DNA of 64,000 nucleotides from Cryptomeria japonica (lineage: Eukaryota; Streptophyta; Pinopsida; Cupressales; Cupressaceae), in the NCBI RefSeq assembly GCF_030272615.1, contig NC_081406.1:266584192-266648191 (forward strand), in the 5' to 3' direction. Shown here one piece after another: positions 35,401 to 48,169 of the stretch (the first letter of the stretch is position 1; each line of letters opens with the position of its first letter). The translations under genes were made by a program, and so were the position numbers. The notes beneath the pieces were generated by a model. The model was not told the origin of the DNA. It saw only the letters and a list, made by a program, of their open reading frames with translations, and did no database searches.

Positions 35401-36677
35401 TGGTACTACTGAGACTGACAATTGGAATTTAGGCCAGTGGAAGGACTTATCCTCTGTTGATCCTTCCCTTGAGCATCTGAATAAAATTATGAATTCTAGT
35501 GGTGGTTGATGATGAGGACCATCTTATCTGGAAACTTATTGCTGATGGTAAATTTTCTGTCTCCTCTCTTTATGTTCAACAATATTCTAGTCAGGAGAGT
35601 CCTTGCTGGGCTAAGGCTTGGGTGAAAGAACTTATTCCCAAAATTAATATTTTTTTCTGGACTGTCCTTCAAAATAAGATCCCGATGACTGACAATCTCA
35701 AAACTAGAGGTTTTTGTCTGCCTAGTATTCATCATCTTTGTATGTAGAATGAGGAAACCATTAATCACATGTTTATCCATTGTCCCTTCTCTGCTGATAT
35801 TTGGATTAGATATCTGGACAACTTCAATGTCATATGGGTCTTCCCTGAAGCTGTCCAAGATGTTTTTAATTCCTGGTTCCACCCTTTGAAGAACAATTCA
35901 GTTACATTGTTATGGAGATTTGCTTTACCTCATATTTGCTGGAGAATCTGGAAAGAAAGAAATGATAGAGTGTTCAGAGATAAGGATTCAAAAGCTCAAA
36001 TTATTTTTGAGAAAATCAAAAGACATATGGTGGAGAACCTCTACATCACTGGTGGAATAACAAACCCCAAAGATCAATGTGATAACATCATTTTCAAGAA
36101 TTGGAGAATAAAGGGGAGTGACATCATACATGCTAATCCTAGAGAAGAGGCAAGATGGGAATGCCCCCCTCATGGATGGATGAAAATTAACTTTGATGGT
36201 GCTTCCAAGGGTAACTCTGGCAATGTAGGGTGCGATGTGGTTTTAAGGGATGAAGGGGGAATATGCAAAGCTATCAAATGTATTCCTATAGGTAATCAAA
36301 CCAACCATGTTGCCGAGGCCATTGCTTCTTATCATGGGTTGCTTCTTGCTAAGGATTCCAATTGCAATAAAGTTTGGGTTGAAGACAATTCTTTGAACAT
36401 TATTAATTGCTCGAATAATGTTTTCCCTCCCTCTTGGTCTATACACAATACCATCAAAACTGAGAAGGAAATTAGTGAAACTTTTGAAATGTGTATTTTC
36501 ACACATGTATATAGAGAAGCCAACAAGTGTGCTGATTGGGCTGCCAACCTGGCTTGCCGCTCTGACAAAATCATTGCCCTTTATGGTGAGAGTAATCTCA
36601 AGTGTGAGGCGAAATCTTTGATTGAACTAGACCGTATCCAGATGAAGCAACATGTCTTTGCTAATCACAATTTCTAA
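32490..36677 (+). pseudogene. LINE-2 ORF2: endonuclease, reverse transcriptase, RNase H
   Basis: ATG 32490 (MKIIFWNIRALN) begins the AP endonuclease domain; its end is SNHYPISF, where Asp is usual for the first Asn. RT follows, with RPISLCNSLYKIISKVL, GFVLGRKILDS, LKLDLSKAYDRVDW, a GLR-TAG-GDPLSP motif (34408-34434) and the active-site FVDD near 34553. The zf-RVT region is at about 35510-35800 and RNase H at 36177-36640 (MKINFDGASKGNSGN). In-frame stops occur at 32631, 33192, 33576, 34416 and 34704 among others. Two compensating frameshifts near 35050 and 35500. TAA at 36675-36677. Dead, but nearly full length at about 1,395 codons. Confidence 0.92.
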
Positions 36678-36871
36678 TGCCTTTTCCTCATTTTTCTATG
36701 ATTGTTCACTACGACAGCGAGACTTGTTTTATTATTAGTCATATCATATTTAGTTTGCACGGATTCTGGGTGGTTCTTCATAACAACAACAAAATTGTTA
36801 GGTTTCTTCACAGAGATCACAGAGAAAATAACAAAGCTAAGATAAGGAAGAATTGTGAAATTAAGGGTAAT

Positions 36872-38486
36872 ATGGGAGGTAATAAAAAGAGGTTTGAACC
36901 GGCTTCTTGCTCGGACTGGAAGAAAAAAAATGAAGCCTGGGATATTCTTCAAGAGGGAGGCTTGAGTGTTTTTATGGAAAGGCTCTACAACAAAGACCCT
37001 ACTATCACTAAGAATTTCATAAAAAACTGGAAGAATGGTAAGGTTATTGCTGGTACCTAGATGAAGAAGGTAGACAAAGATGTCATTGTTGAAGCTATGG
37101 GTATGGTTAAAGCAGGTATTAAATTTTATAGAGATCAAAGTGTGTTTGACAAGGCTGCAGATAGGTTTCCTGTCACTGATGGAGAAAAAAGGAAATTGGT
37201 GAAGGTGGATAATCCCTACCATTCCCCTAAGCGCATTTGCATGCCATGGAGGTTTGTGTTTTTTGCCACCATTAGCTACATTACTCTGGACAAGAGATTC
37301 ACAAGGGTTCATGGGAATCATTTTGTGTTGCTTAATCACTTTTGTCATGGTGACAAGGTCAGTTTGCCTTACTATCTTTCTTTCTCTATGGATCATACTA
37401 TTAGAGAAGTGTAGAAAGACTCTCAAAGAGACCATGCCCTCCACCAGGGTTTAATGGTTTTAGTTTATAAGCTATTGAAGGGGAAAACTATTGAGAAACA
37501 CATTAGTAAAGGCAAAAAAATTAGGGATGATGATATTTAAAGTGAGAATAGTGGGTTCAATCTCTGCTCTGAAACTGAAGGTGAGTATGAGGATTTTGGC
37601 AACAAGGGGATTGCTATGGATTCTGACCTTTCAGACTTTGAGGACGAGTCTTTTGATGATAAATTCATAAAAAACAAGAAGAGAAAGGGTATGGGTAAGA
37701 AAACCCAAAGGACCAAGAGGACCCGTAAGGGGATAAACAAGGTGAAAAGGAAGATTATTATTTCTTCTAATGAGGATACTGAGGTTGAAAAAACCGATAA
37801 TAAGAAGGGTAAGGAGGAAGATGAAATGTTGGATGGTGATCATGCAAAACCTAAGCACACAGAGAATGCAAAATGAGGGTCAGGAGAACAACATGGGAAA
37901 TCAAAATGACTGTCATGGTGACATTGGCAATGACAACATCAAGGGTTTTTGTGAGGTCATTAGCAAAATGGTGAAAGAGATTAGTGACTTGAAGACTGAC
38001 CTCAATGTGATAAAAAAGGCTACTATGGGCGAGAAGCCTCTCTCTGAAAACGTAAAAGAATTAATGGTTTCTATTAACAAGGTTGAAGCAATTGAGGCTA
38101 TGGTTAGTAAAATTCTAGAAATGGAAAAGAAGGTGAAGGAGATGGAGGGGAACAAAGATGCTAAGGGTTTGGATACTAACTTGAATAATCTAGTCAATAG
38201 AGTGGATATGACGGAGCTTACTGTGAAGAGGATTGCCGAGAAAAACTTCCAGATCCTTAAGACCACTGTTGACCATATTAACATCCTGATTAACAAATTT
38301 GAACAGATTAAAGGCAAAGAGGATGATAAGGATCAGATGGAGAAGAAGGTTCATGAAAAAAGAACAAGGGCCAACACTCGGAATCAAGTTGATATCAAGG
38401 AAAAAGAGCTGGTAGAAATGAAAATTTTTGCGATCAATATGAAGCAGATGGTGGTTCATGCTGAAGAACTTATGAGAAACATTTAG
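36872..38486 (+). pseudogene. LINE-2 ORF3, unknown conserved protein
   Basis: The start MGGNKKRFEP at 36872 is chosen because LINE-4 ORF3 begins MGGDRLRLEP. The shared domain runs through EGG..FME, a central LNH...P..L..SMD block and LHQGLM. Then come an acidic and a basic Lys-rich stretch (nuclear-signal-like) and a long C-terminal coiled coil (37900-38450). Stops at 37058, 37412 and near 37538; a frameshift near 37870. About 195 bp separate it from ORF2. I cannot name the family with confidence; PF20167-like retroelement proteins are a possibility. Confidence 0.75.
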
Positions 38487-38689
38487 CTATCCTTGTGCTA
38501 TCTTGTGCTTTCCTTTAGTTGTCTAGTGTTGCTTCCTTCATCTTATGTTCCCTTTTTGTTTTGGCTGGGAACTGTTCTATGTGTGGGTGATCAAGCACTG
38601 TTGTTTTATGCCTCTTTTATGCTTTATCTTTCTCCTGCTTTGTAACAAGGTTCCGGGTTCCTTTCAAAAACCTATTTTTAATTAATCAA
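38487..38689 (+). other. LINE-2 3' UTR
   Basis: T-rich, with GTAACAAGGTTCC...AACCT that can pair AGGTT/AACCT, then TTTTTAATTAATCAAAA and the duplication. Confidence 0.7.
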
Positions 38690-38706
38690 AACATGATCTC
38701 TAGGGC

Positions 38707-40708
38707 TACCAAAATAATAATTAAGATCACAAAAAACTAACGATAAACTGAAAACCAACACTATTCAAGACAATAATAAATATGCAAAATATGAGTAATT
38801 GTATGAGTTTATAATGATACCTTTTCATTAAGAGTGAGATAACATATTGATCATAACTTCTTAGTGTCCCATGGTGGTCTATCTATTTTCAATAACTAGT
38901 ATTTAATTGAGAAGATACTGAATATGACATTACACACAAACTTTAAAGTTTTTTGCAAATCTGCCATTCCTAGTCCACATAATGCAAGTATAAGGATTAT
39001 TCATATGAAAATATGTAGTTTTAGCATTATCATGCAGATCATTAATAAAAATCAAGATCTCAACAAATTGACAAGAGAGAAAAGAAATATAATAACATAG
39101 TTGTAACTAGAAAATAGTGTTTCACATTTAGAAAAAATAATTGATAGATCCATAAATTGAAGCTAAAGATTATAGTGATTTTAATACATTTGAACACTAT
39201 CATTATTAGACCATAAAATGGAGGAAATTAAATAAGAAGGAAACCACAAGGTTGAATCCTATAGTGCTCAAAACATCATCCCTAAAGGTACTTTCCATAA
39301 GAGAATATCAAATATAGAGACATCATTTCTTCTCATCTTAATTCAATATTCTATTTTGTATCTAAATAAGAATTACTTTAATCAACATCAACTTAAAACT
39401 AACTCACATGATTGACAATGCAAGGTCCACTAATGGTTCATAAAGAAACCTTATTAGTATAAAGTAATTTGAGTAATCAAGAGTCAAAGAGCTATTCATT
39501 TGTTCCATAATTGAAGATCATAAGAATAGTAGCCATATAACCAAATGAAGTGATATTGTTAGGGACAACCTATAAGAACTTTCCATAATTCACTTGTTTG
39601 TGTAATTAGGTTATGTTCTAATAAAATATCACAAATCTATATACCTAGTGTTCTTAATGATTGATATATTTTGACCTCCAAAATTATTTGTGATAACTAT
39701 TCTTTATTACTTGAACAATTTGATTGAGTAAAATGGTCTCTATTTTCTCAACAAAACATCACAATTTGTCTTTCAAGGTTAGAGAATTACCATAAACAAG
39801 ATTGAAAAAAAAGATAATTATTATTGGTAAACAAAGTAGAACATCCATTTTTCAAGATACAACAACTCAATAATTTAAATAGATCTCATTCTCAAAATCA
39901 ATAAGGAAGAGACTAACATTTTATCTCAAAAATGAATTTAACGTGCATCAATCACTATCAACAAGGAATTTTATACACTTCAACAATAGAGTTCTCAAAT
40001 ATTTTACTCAATATACATTCAATTATAAACATGAATTCTGTTTAACATAGTTTCACAACATTAAGAGCACACATTATCCATATCTACTCCCTCATACAAC
40101 CTATTAGAGGCTCTTCAGGGCCATGATACTCAAAACCTCACATGATGCATAGTGCAAATTGAAACATTTGAACATAACCATCTAAAAAATTAAAACAACA
40201 ATAAGTATAATAAATATCAATTTCAACAATAAGGATTACACTGAGCTCAATTTCAATAAATAAAATATAAGATATATAGATATCTAAAAATTGATGACTT
40301 GACAAGTAAAAAATGAATCAAAATTTGGCATGCATAAATACTTTAGATAATACATTAATATGAAAAGGGACATTAGGATTCAAAAGATATATTCAATATG
40401 CATTGTTTGACTAATTCACTAGGGAGTAAAATTGGTGTAATACACCTAGAAATGTTCAAAATCCATAGTGAGTTAGAAAACATTCAAAGATGTCACTAAA
40501 TACATGTCTTCAATCACATTTAAAAAATATATCCATGATGCATATTGATAAGAATTTATGATCCAAAACTATATATAAAAGAATTAAATTTCATCACTAT
40601 TGATAATAAACTTTTCAAAATAATTTACAATTTTCTTTTTAATTAGCATTTCCTTCATAATGTGGATAGGTCGCAATAGGCTTAAAGGCCTAATACCCAA
40701 AATAATCA
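38707..40708. other. AT-rich spacer, nothing recognised
   Basis: No coding or repeat feature could be supported. Confidence 0.55.
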
Positions 40709-40753
40709 CTCTGATACCACAATTTAAGGATCTCACAAGTTGCTTGTGAGATC
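40709..40753 (-). other. Copia-type PBS remnant beside an 11-bp perfect hairpin
   Basis: The minus strand reads TGGTATCAGAG (40709-40719), the copia initiator-Met PBS. Nine bases away is GATCTCACAAG-TTG-CTTGTGAGATC (40729-40753), where the 5' LTR end would lie. No gag follows at lower coordinates and no LTR partner was found, so this is at best a relic. Confidence 0.45.
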
Positions 40754-42355
40754 TCACACACATTTTTTCTAAAAGCCAACATTTATATTGAGTTGTACAC
40801 AATTAACAAATCCACCAAAACAAGATGAAATTATCCAACTAGAATAGGCTCCTAAACAACAATTTCATTAAATAATAAATTTAATAATGATTATACACAA
40901 GAAAGAAGGATAATTGGTTGTAACCATTCTAATTTTTGATATTATCAATACAATATTTAAAAATTGACCACATACAAATTAGACTCTTTAATCCATTGGT
41001 CTTATATGATCAATTTAGATCATGTTTCCATTATGAGATGAGCATTTAAAATAACTATACAAGCTTGAAAGGATCTAGGAATTATACTAAATATGGCCTA
41101 GATAGAGACTTTTAATCATCGAGACTAATGGGATCCTAAATCACTTTAAAAAAAACATAACACACCCAAAATAAGGTTTTTTTACCCTTCCTTGGGTTTT
41201 TGGTAACTATCCAAATACAAGACCACCAAAATTTACCACATATTCTTAAATATATTATATCCTTCCTCAAATTTCGAGGCAACTATCCAAGTACAAGATC
41301 AATCTACTCTAGAATTCTTTTGAATATTAGTGACTATCACACTTTTAATTGTATACTAATTAGGTCAAGAGTTTTTATTCTTAACAGTAGGTCATAAAAC
41401 CTCACAATTTATTAAACTACATACATACCTTGTATACATGGGAACAAGATACCATAGAACCAATGTATAAAATATATAGTTTTTTAAAAAACTATTTATA
41501 TGCAAATATATGAGTTGTATACAACCCTTTCTAAGGTCTTGTTTTCATTGATAGTTGTTTGTCAATCATCACCTACTCAAATACAACAAAGATAGAAACT
41601 TGGAGAACCATCTAATTGAAAATATTTAAAGAGGTGTTTGATATAAAGTTTAATTTGAGAATATTATTTTTTTTACCTAAAATTATGTATCTTCAATTTT
41701 TTATTTCAAAAATGTTACCGGTTTTACTTCAATACCTAGGAAGTTCACTTTAATTAAAAAATTAAATATTGTTGATCCAAAATCATATATTCTAATATTT
41801 TTCACAACTAACAATAAACTAAATAAATTATAGAATGCATTCTCAACAAAATAATACTCATAACCATAACTATTCAAATTAAATGCCATAACATCACTAT
41901 ACAAACTTACCATTAGTTGGAAGCATTCTAGAAGAGTCCAAATTTAGTAGTAATTCACTACATTTTTAAAAACGAAAATATCATCTAAAAGCAATCCTCA
42001 AGATACATATAATTTATATATAATAACTTAAATACTTATTTAATAAGACTTTATTATTAGCATGATCAATATTTTATTCTTTATACTTAAAATATAACAT
42101 GAAGTCCATAGTACCAGTTTTATTAATGCTCACTTTAATTGAATTTGACAAATAATCTAAAAAATTTACACTATTGAATTAAATCTAATCTAAAACCAAT
42201 GTGTCAATTATTTTCCCTTAAATTCCACCATGATTTTAACATCTATGATATGGAGCAATGTCTTAAGTGGCTTAAATAGAAACAAATAAATAAGCCTTAA
42301 ACTAAGAAGCCAAATCGATTTCTTAGTCAACAAGAATTAAAATCCCCTAGGTCAC
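40754..42355. other. AT-rich spacer, possibly including LTR relic
   Basis: No ORF or boundary is recognised. If the PBS at 40709 is real, part of this stretch was its LTR. Confidence 0.4.
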
Positions 42356-42430
42356 TTTTTTTTTTGAAATAAGTACTACTAGAGGAGGTATCTCCTTGTA
42401 TTAATATCAATATAATTTGGATGACCCCTG
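42356..42430 (-). mobile_element. Possible LINE 3' end, minus orientation
   Basis: A T10 run (42356-42365) followed by the hairpin AGGAG-GTAT-CTCCT (42383-42396) mirrors the hairpin-plus-tail ends of the other LINEs when read on the minus strand. The rest is not identifiable. Confidence 0.3.
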
Positions 42431-42572
42431 AGTCACTTTAATACCAATGTCTTAAACCAATTCTTAGCCCATTCATTCCAACCCTCTTTCAAAGATACAA
42501 TGTAAGATCCATTCACACTAGTATGATACCTTGTACTTTCAAGTCTTATCTACAAGTTCTTTCATTTTTGTG

Positions 42573-43932
42573 TTTGATTCTTCTAAAGCTAGGGATACGA
42601 CTTTAGAGGTCCCATTTTTTTGGTTGGGTAAAAATTTGATTTTTGTAGAAATTTGGAAGCCCTTCTTCGAGCCCTCTTGGGTTCCTTCCTAGTTTAAACT
42701 CCCTTAGTTGCCTTCTAAATTTGTTGAGTTTGATATTTTAAGGAAAATTGGGGATTCTTTTGGCAAGTTTTTGCTATCGCACTCTATTTTTGAGGATGGC
42801 TACTTTTTGGTCAAAATTTGTGTTCTAGTTGCTGCGAATGTTTCCCCTCCTCGAACTTGCAACATCCAGTCTTTTACTGGTATTTGGCGTCAAAACCTTG
42901 TTAGAGATTCAATGGAGTTTTCTCGTACTTCAGTTGTTATGGATCCAGATTTGTTTTTTGATATGAAAAAGATTAAATTTGCTTCTAGAACTCTTGATTC
43001 TTTAATTCATAGAAATCTTGAATTTTTTCTTGGAATAAAGTGCAAACTTCTTTAAAGGATTCCTCATATTTTATCTGTTATTCCTCCTTTGGATAAAAAT
43101 TTTTCAACTAGGATTAACCTAGATTTAACTAATTGCTTTGTTCCTTCACAATTCTTGGGTTTTGATAAGGACACCTGTGTGGATAATATTAATCTCTTGT
43201 CTAAAGTTGCTGGTAATTTGTCTTCGAAATGTGTGGGTCTGGAAAAAGATGTTAGTTGCTAAGGGTTCTCCTTTACCCATTAGTCCTAATAGTTTGGTTA
43301 AGAAGATCAACGAGCCCCCTCAGTATGTTGATAGTCCTCTTATCGCTTCGGATGATAATCTTATTGCTCAAGTGAAAAATATTGTTAGCAATAATAACAT
43401 TGTTCTAAATTTTGAACTGGCTGACACAATAATAACCTCGATTACAACTGATTTAGGTAGGTTGGATAATGATTTATCTTCTTTCCCTATTAATAACCCT
43501 TTTGAATTGCTCAATCCGAAAAGGGCTTTGGTTCCTTCTGTTCTTGGGGTTCCTTCGAATTCTATTGGGGATGAAGTCTTGGATCAAGGCAAGGATAAGG
43601 CCCTTGTTGGAACTTCTCCTTTAGGTTCCAATGGTTTACCTTTGATTCAGTCCCCACTCTCGCCCGCTTCTCCTTTTTGTACTCCTGCAAAGAGGGGCTG
43701 TAAGCCTAAAAATGTTAAGATTCAGTTGGAAATTGATGCTGGTATCCAATCAACTCATCTTTCTTCTTTGGATTCTTCCAAAAAGAAGAGGTCCAAAAAG
43801 CCTTTTATTCTGCCGGTTACAAGAGCCTTGACTTCTAAAAGGAGCCTTCAAAAGGAGTTTGCTGAGGGAAAGGTCTCTCAGACTTCTAATTGTGAAAAGA
43901 GGGGAGTCGATGCCTCCCCTCTGGGTCAATGA
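42573..43932 (+). pseudogene. LINE-3 ORF1 (DUF4283-type), partial
   Basis: The frame contains WKPFFEP...LP and FVEFDILRKIGDSFGKFL, which align with the LINE-4 ORF1 (WKPSFDP...VWVRLPGLPLEFWDEQIFRWIGNSFGCFV), the DUF4283 pattern of plant LINE ORF1. TAG codons at 42690 and 42705 and TAA at about 43053 interrupt it. A frameshift near 43255 leads into a Ser/Lys-rich C-terminus ending CAA-TGA at 43932. The final TGA overlaps the ORF2 ATG. No zinc knuckle is visible. It would bind element RNA. Confidence 0.75.
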
Positions 43933-46900
43933 AGATTATATCTTGGAATGTTAGGGGCTTAAATACCCCTAACAAAAGACTCTTGATTAAGTCCCAATTG
44001 GACTTAATGAAGTGTGATATTGTGATGGTGCAAGAAACTAAGTTAAATTTAACTTCTGCAGATTTGTTATTCTCCTCCTGGAGATCCTGGAAATTTTGTG
44101 CCTCTCCCTCTTTAGGGGCTTTAGGAGGGCTTTCTTTTCTTTGGAAAGATTCTAGTGTGGATCTCTCTTTGGTTGCCTCTTCATCCAATTGGATGCTTGG
44201 ATTAGTTAAGAGTAGGCTATCAGGTACTAAATTCTGGCTTTTTAATGTTTATGGTCATGTTGGCATGGTGGAAAAAAGGAAACTTTGGGAGAGTTTAGCC
44301 TTGATTGCTTCTCCTTTGTTGGATGCCTTTTTGATTTTTGGGGGTGAATTTAATGCAATTTCTTGTTTGGAAGAGAAAGTTGGGGGGATCATTCCTAATA
44401 AGCATACTATTACTGATTTTTGCCACTTTATCAGTAATTTGAATTTAGTTGATTGTAAACCTCAAAATGGTCCTTTCACTTGGACTAATATGCGAAAATG
44501 TTTTTGTCAAATTGTTGAAAGATTGGACTAGTTTTTGGTATCTAACAATTGGTATAATTCTGGTTAGGACTTTTTGTCCTCAGTCCTACCTTTTACCGGG
44601 TTAGATCATTTTCCTATATTATTTCCTATTCTTGAGGATAGGGCTCCTAGGAAGCTTCCTTTCAAATTCAAGCCGATGTGGTTTAGGGACCAATCTTTTT
44701 TGCCTTTATTAAAACAATGTTCGATGTCTACTCCACATATTAATGGATCAAGGATGTTTTAGATAGTTAAGAAATTGGATTTTTTTAAAAGTAAGATTAG
44801 AGGTTGGAATTATTTACATTTTAAGAATATTTTTGGGGAAAAGGCTAGGATTCAAGAGGAAATAGAACATATTAATAAGAGTAATTTGAGCTCGGGTATG
44901 ACTCCTTTGTCCTTTGATAGGCTTAAATTTTTGAAAGACCAATTGGAGGAAGTTTTGGCAAGGGAAGAATCTTATTGGAGGCAGAAATCTAGAGATCTTT
45001 GGTTATCAGAGGGGGATAGGAATACCAATTTTTTTCACTCTTCAACTAAGTTTAGGAGGTGGCACAATAGAATATCTTGCATTATTGATTCTAATGGGAG
45101 GAGTTTATTAGATGAGGATGATATTGCTTCTGAAGCAGTAATTTTTTTAAAGTATCTGCTCTCGGCTGAACCTATTTCTTTAGATAATACCTTTGTTAAT
45201 TAGGTCCCCCCTCTTGTTAGTCAAGAGAATAATAGGATGCTTATGACTCCTTTTTATTTGGATGAATTAATCGGTGTGGTATTTTCCATGCATCCAGAAA
45301 AGGCTCCTAGTCCGAATGGGTTTACGACTTTTTTTTTTCAAAAGTGTTGGGACTTTGTGGGGAATGATGTCTTATTAGCCTTGGAAGAGTCTAGGCAGAA
45401 TAGAACTATTTTGAAGGAACTTAACACTACTCTTATTGCCATTATTCCTAAATTGGATAATCCTAGCTCCTTTTCTGATTTTTGCCCTATTCCTCTTTGT
45501 AATACTTTATATAAGATTATTACCAAGGCAATTCTCGTTAGGCTGGCTAGGCTCCTTCCCAAGGTTGTTTCCATTCATCAATGTGGCTTTGTGCCCGGTA
45601 GGGAAACATCAGAGGGTGCGATTGTAGCTCATGAGATTCTACATTCCATTTCACGACAGAAGACTCCAGCTATGATTCTTAAACTTGACATGCTTAAAGC
45701 TTATGATCGGGTTAACTGGCAGTCTCTTATTGCTATTTTGAATCGCTTTGGGTTTGGTCATAGTTGGATTAAATGGGTCTTTTCTTGCATATCTTCTAAT
45801 CATTTTTTAGTTTTGATTAATAGCTCCCCTTTTGGGTTTTTTTCTTCCTCTCAAGGGGTTAGGCAAGGGGATCCTCTTTCCCCTTTTTTGTTTATACTTT
45901 GGCAGAGGCTTTAAGCAAGGTCATTTATGATGCTAGAGCATCTGGTCAGTGGAGTAGTATTAAAATAGATGGATATCCTTCTTCACAATCCCATTGTCTT
46001 TTTGTGGATGATACTCTTTTGTTTGGTTATGCTTCTTTGACATAGGCCAGAGTTATCAAGAAGATTATTGTTGATTACTCTTCTTTTTTTGGTCAGAAAG
46101 TTAATGATTTGAAATCTAAGGTTTCCTTTTTAAATGTATCCTCCTTGGTTAAGAATAGGCTCACTCAATTTTGGGGTTTTCAAATGGGTGCCTTCCCTTG
46201 CAAGTACTTAGGCATTCCTTTTTTTGTTGGTTCGGATAAGGCTATCTTTTGGGATAAAGTGGTCCATGTGATATCTTCCAGAATTTCTTCCTGGAATCAT
46301 AAATGGCTCACATTGGTTGGTAAGATTCTTTTAATTAATTCAGTTCTCAATGCCATTCCTACTTACTTGATGTCTATTTTGAAAACTCCCCCCAAAGTTA
46401 TCTAGGACCTCAAGGTGTCTTTAAGATCGTTTCTTTGGAATGATAACATTGGGGGCAAAAATAAGCTTCCCCTTCTGGCCTGGGATAAAGTTTGCCTTCC
46501 TAAAGAGCTGGGAGGTCTGGGTATCTGAGATTTAGTGTCCCAGAATAAAGCATTGGGGGCTAAACTTGTTTGGAAACTATACATGGATCCATTGAGTAAA
46601 TGGCCGCCCACTATGTTTGCTAAGTATCTTAGGAGGGCTCCTAGAGAAAGGATTTTCAAAGCCTCATCTCTTCCAAAAGGATCAACTTTTTGGAATTTTC
46701 TGGTTAGTTGTAGATCGATTATCCTTCCGTACCTTTCTTGGGTTGTCCATAATGGGAAGAAGGATTGGTTTTGGGATGAAGTTTGCAATGGTCATCCTGC
46801 ATTATCTTCCATTCAGGATTGGTCTCCTTTGTCAGATACTCTTTCTAGTCTTTGGGGGGTTTTTGTTGTTGATTATATTGACATCGATTCATCCGGTCCT

Positions 46901-48169
46901 TATCTAGTATCTCGATGGAAGTCTATTTCTTTCTTGCCCATTCATAATGATCTCAGAGTTGCTTTCGAGGTAGAGCTTTAGAAAAGATATCTTGTATTTC
47001 AAAATAAAGATGATATCTTGGTTTGGACTAAGAGTGCTTCGAGCTCTTATTCAGTAAAGGAGGGGTATAAATCCTTGTCTCAGTCCTCTTCTTCCTCCCC
47101 TTGGCCTTCTCATCTTTTCTAGCATTCGGCTTGTCTTCCTAAAGCTGGGTCTTTTGCTTGGTTGGTAGTTCAAGATAGAGTTCTCATCGGGATGAGATTG
47201 GATAGGCTTGGGATTACAGCAGTTTTCCCTTGTGTGTTTTGTGGATATTGTATGGAAACCATGGATCATGTGTTCTTGCATTGTTCGTTTGCTCTGGATT
47301 GTTGGTACTGGTTGTTTGGAATGCTTGGTTGGTCTTCTTCTATTAGTCCTAATTTATTGTCATATTTCATGGCTTGGCATTTGTTGTATTCATCCTCTTT
47401 TTATTCCTCTCTTTGGATAGTGGTGCCTTCTATTGTTATTTAGAACATCTGGCTGGAGAGGAACTCTAGGACTTTTAAACATAAATCAATTTCATTAAAG
47501 GAGGTTCTTGACAAGATTCTATCCTCCATTTCTGAGGTGGTGCTTTCTTACATTTGCAAAAACTTGGAACGTCTGAGGTCCTTTTCTCATTGCGATAATT
47601 GGGTAATATGGAAATGGAGTTCACTTTGAGTCATTCCTTCCCATGGGGCTTTAACAACTGGATTATCCTCACTTGCCAAATGTAGGATGGCTAAATGGAT
47701 GCATCCCCCCCAATTCTCCTTCAAATTAAATTTTGATGGGGCTGCTAAGGGTAATCTGGGGAAGTCAGGGATTGGGGTGGCCATCTTTGATCATAATTCT
47801 AAGATTGTTAAAGTTGTCGATAAATATATTGGTGTCGGCTCTAATAATGTTGTTGAATTTCAAGCATTACCATTTGGTCTTGATCTTTCCATTTCTTTGG
47901 ACAATAAGGATATCATCATTGAAGGGGACTCAATGTTGGTCTTTTCATCAATCTCTGCTAAGAAATGTGTTTCCTCGCATCTACAGTACTTGTTAGAGCA
48001 TATGCTTGCATAGTTGAAGTGTTTTTCTACCTTTACTATATCTCAATGTTATAGGGAGATAAATGTTATTGCAGAGTACTTGGCTAATAGGGCCATTTTT
48101 TAATGTGCTGAGTACTTGGAGGTTCCCCCTTGGGATATCGCCGCTTCTTGCATTAGTATTCTTCTTTAA
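43929..48169 (+). pseudogene. LINE-3 ORF2: endonuclease, reverse transcriptase, RNase H
   Basis: MKIISWNVRGLN starts the endonuclease (MVQETKL, LDHFPI). RT shows IPLCNTLYKIITKAIL, GFVPGRETSEG, LKLDMLKAYDRVNW, the intact GVRQGDPLSPFLF and FVDDTLLFG near 46000. A single frameshift near 45900 separates the two halves; otherwise the frame is broken only by stops (for example 44529, 45201, 46402, 46979). The zf-RVT region is near 47040-47330 and RNase H (FKLNFDGAAKGNLGKSG) near 47717-48100. TAA at 48167-48169. Dead but almost complete. Confidence 0.92.

Larger units (their letters stand above)
32127..38689 (+). mobile_element. LINE-2: L1-type LINE with three ORFs, 5'-truncated in ORF1
   Basis: Flanked by a perfect 17-bp duplication AACATGATCTCTAGGGC (32110-32126 and 38690-38706). 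It holds the end of ORF1, all of ORF2 and a third ORF, then a T-rich 3' UTR ending CCTATTTTTAATTAATCAAAA. Stops are frequent and mostly TAG, with a few frameshifts. Confidence 0.93.
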
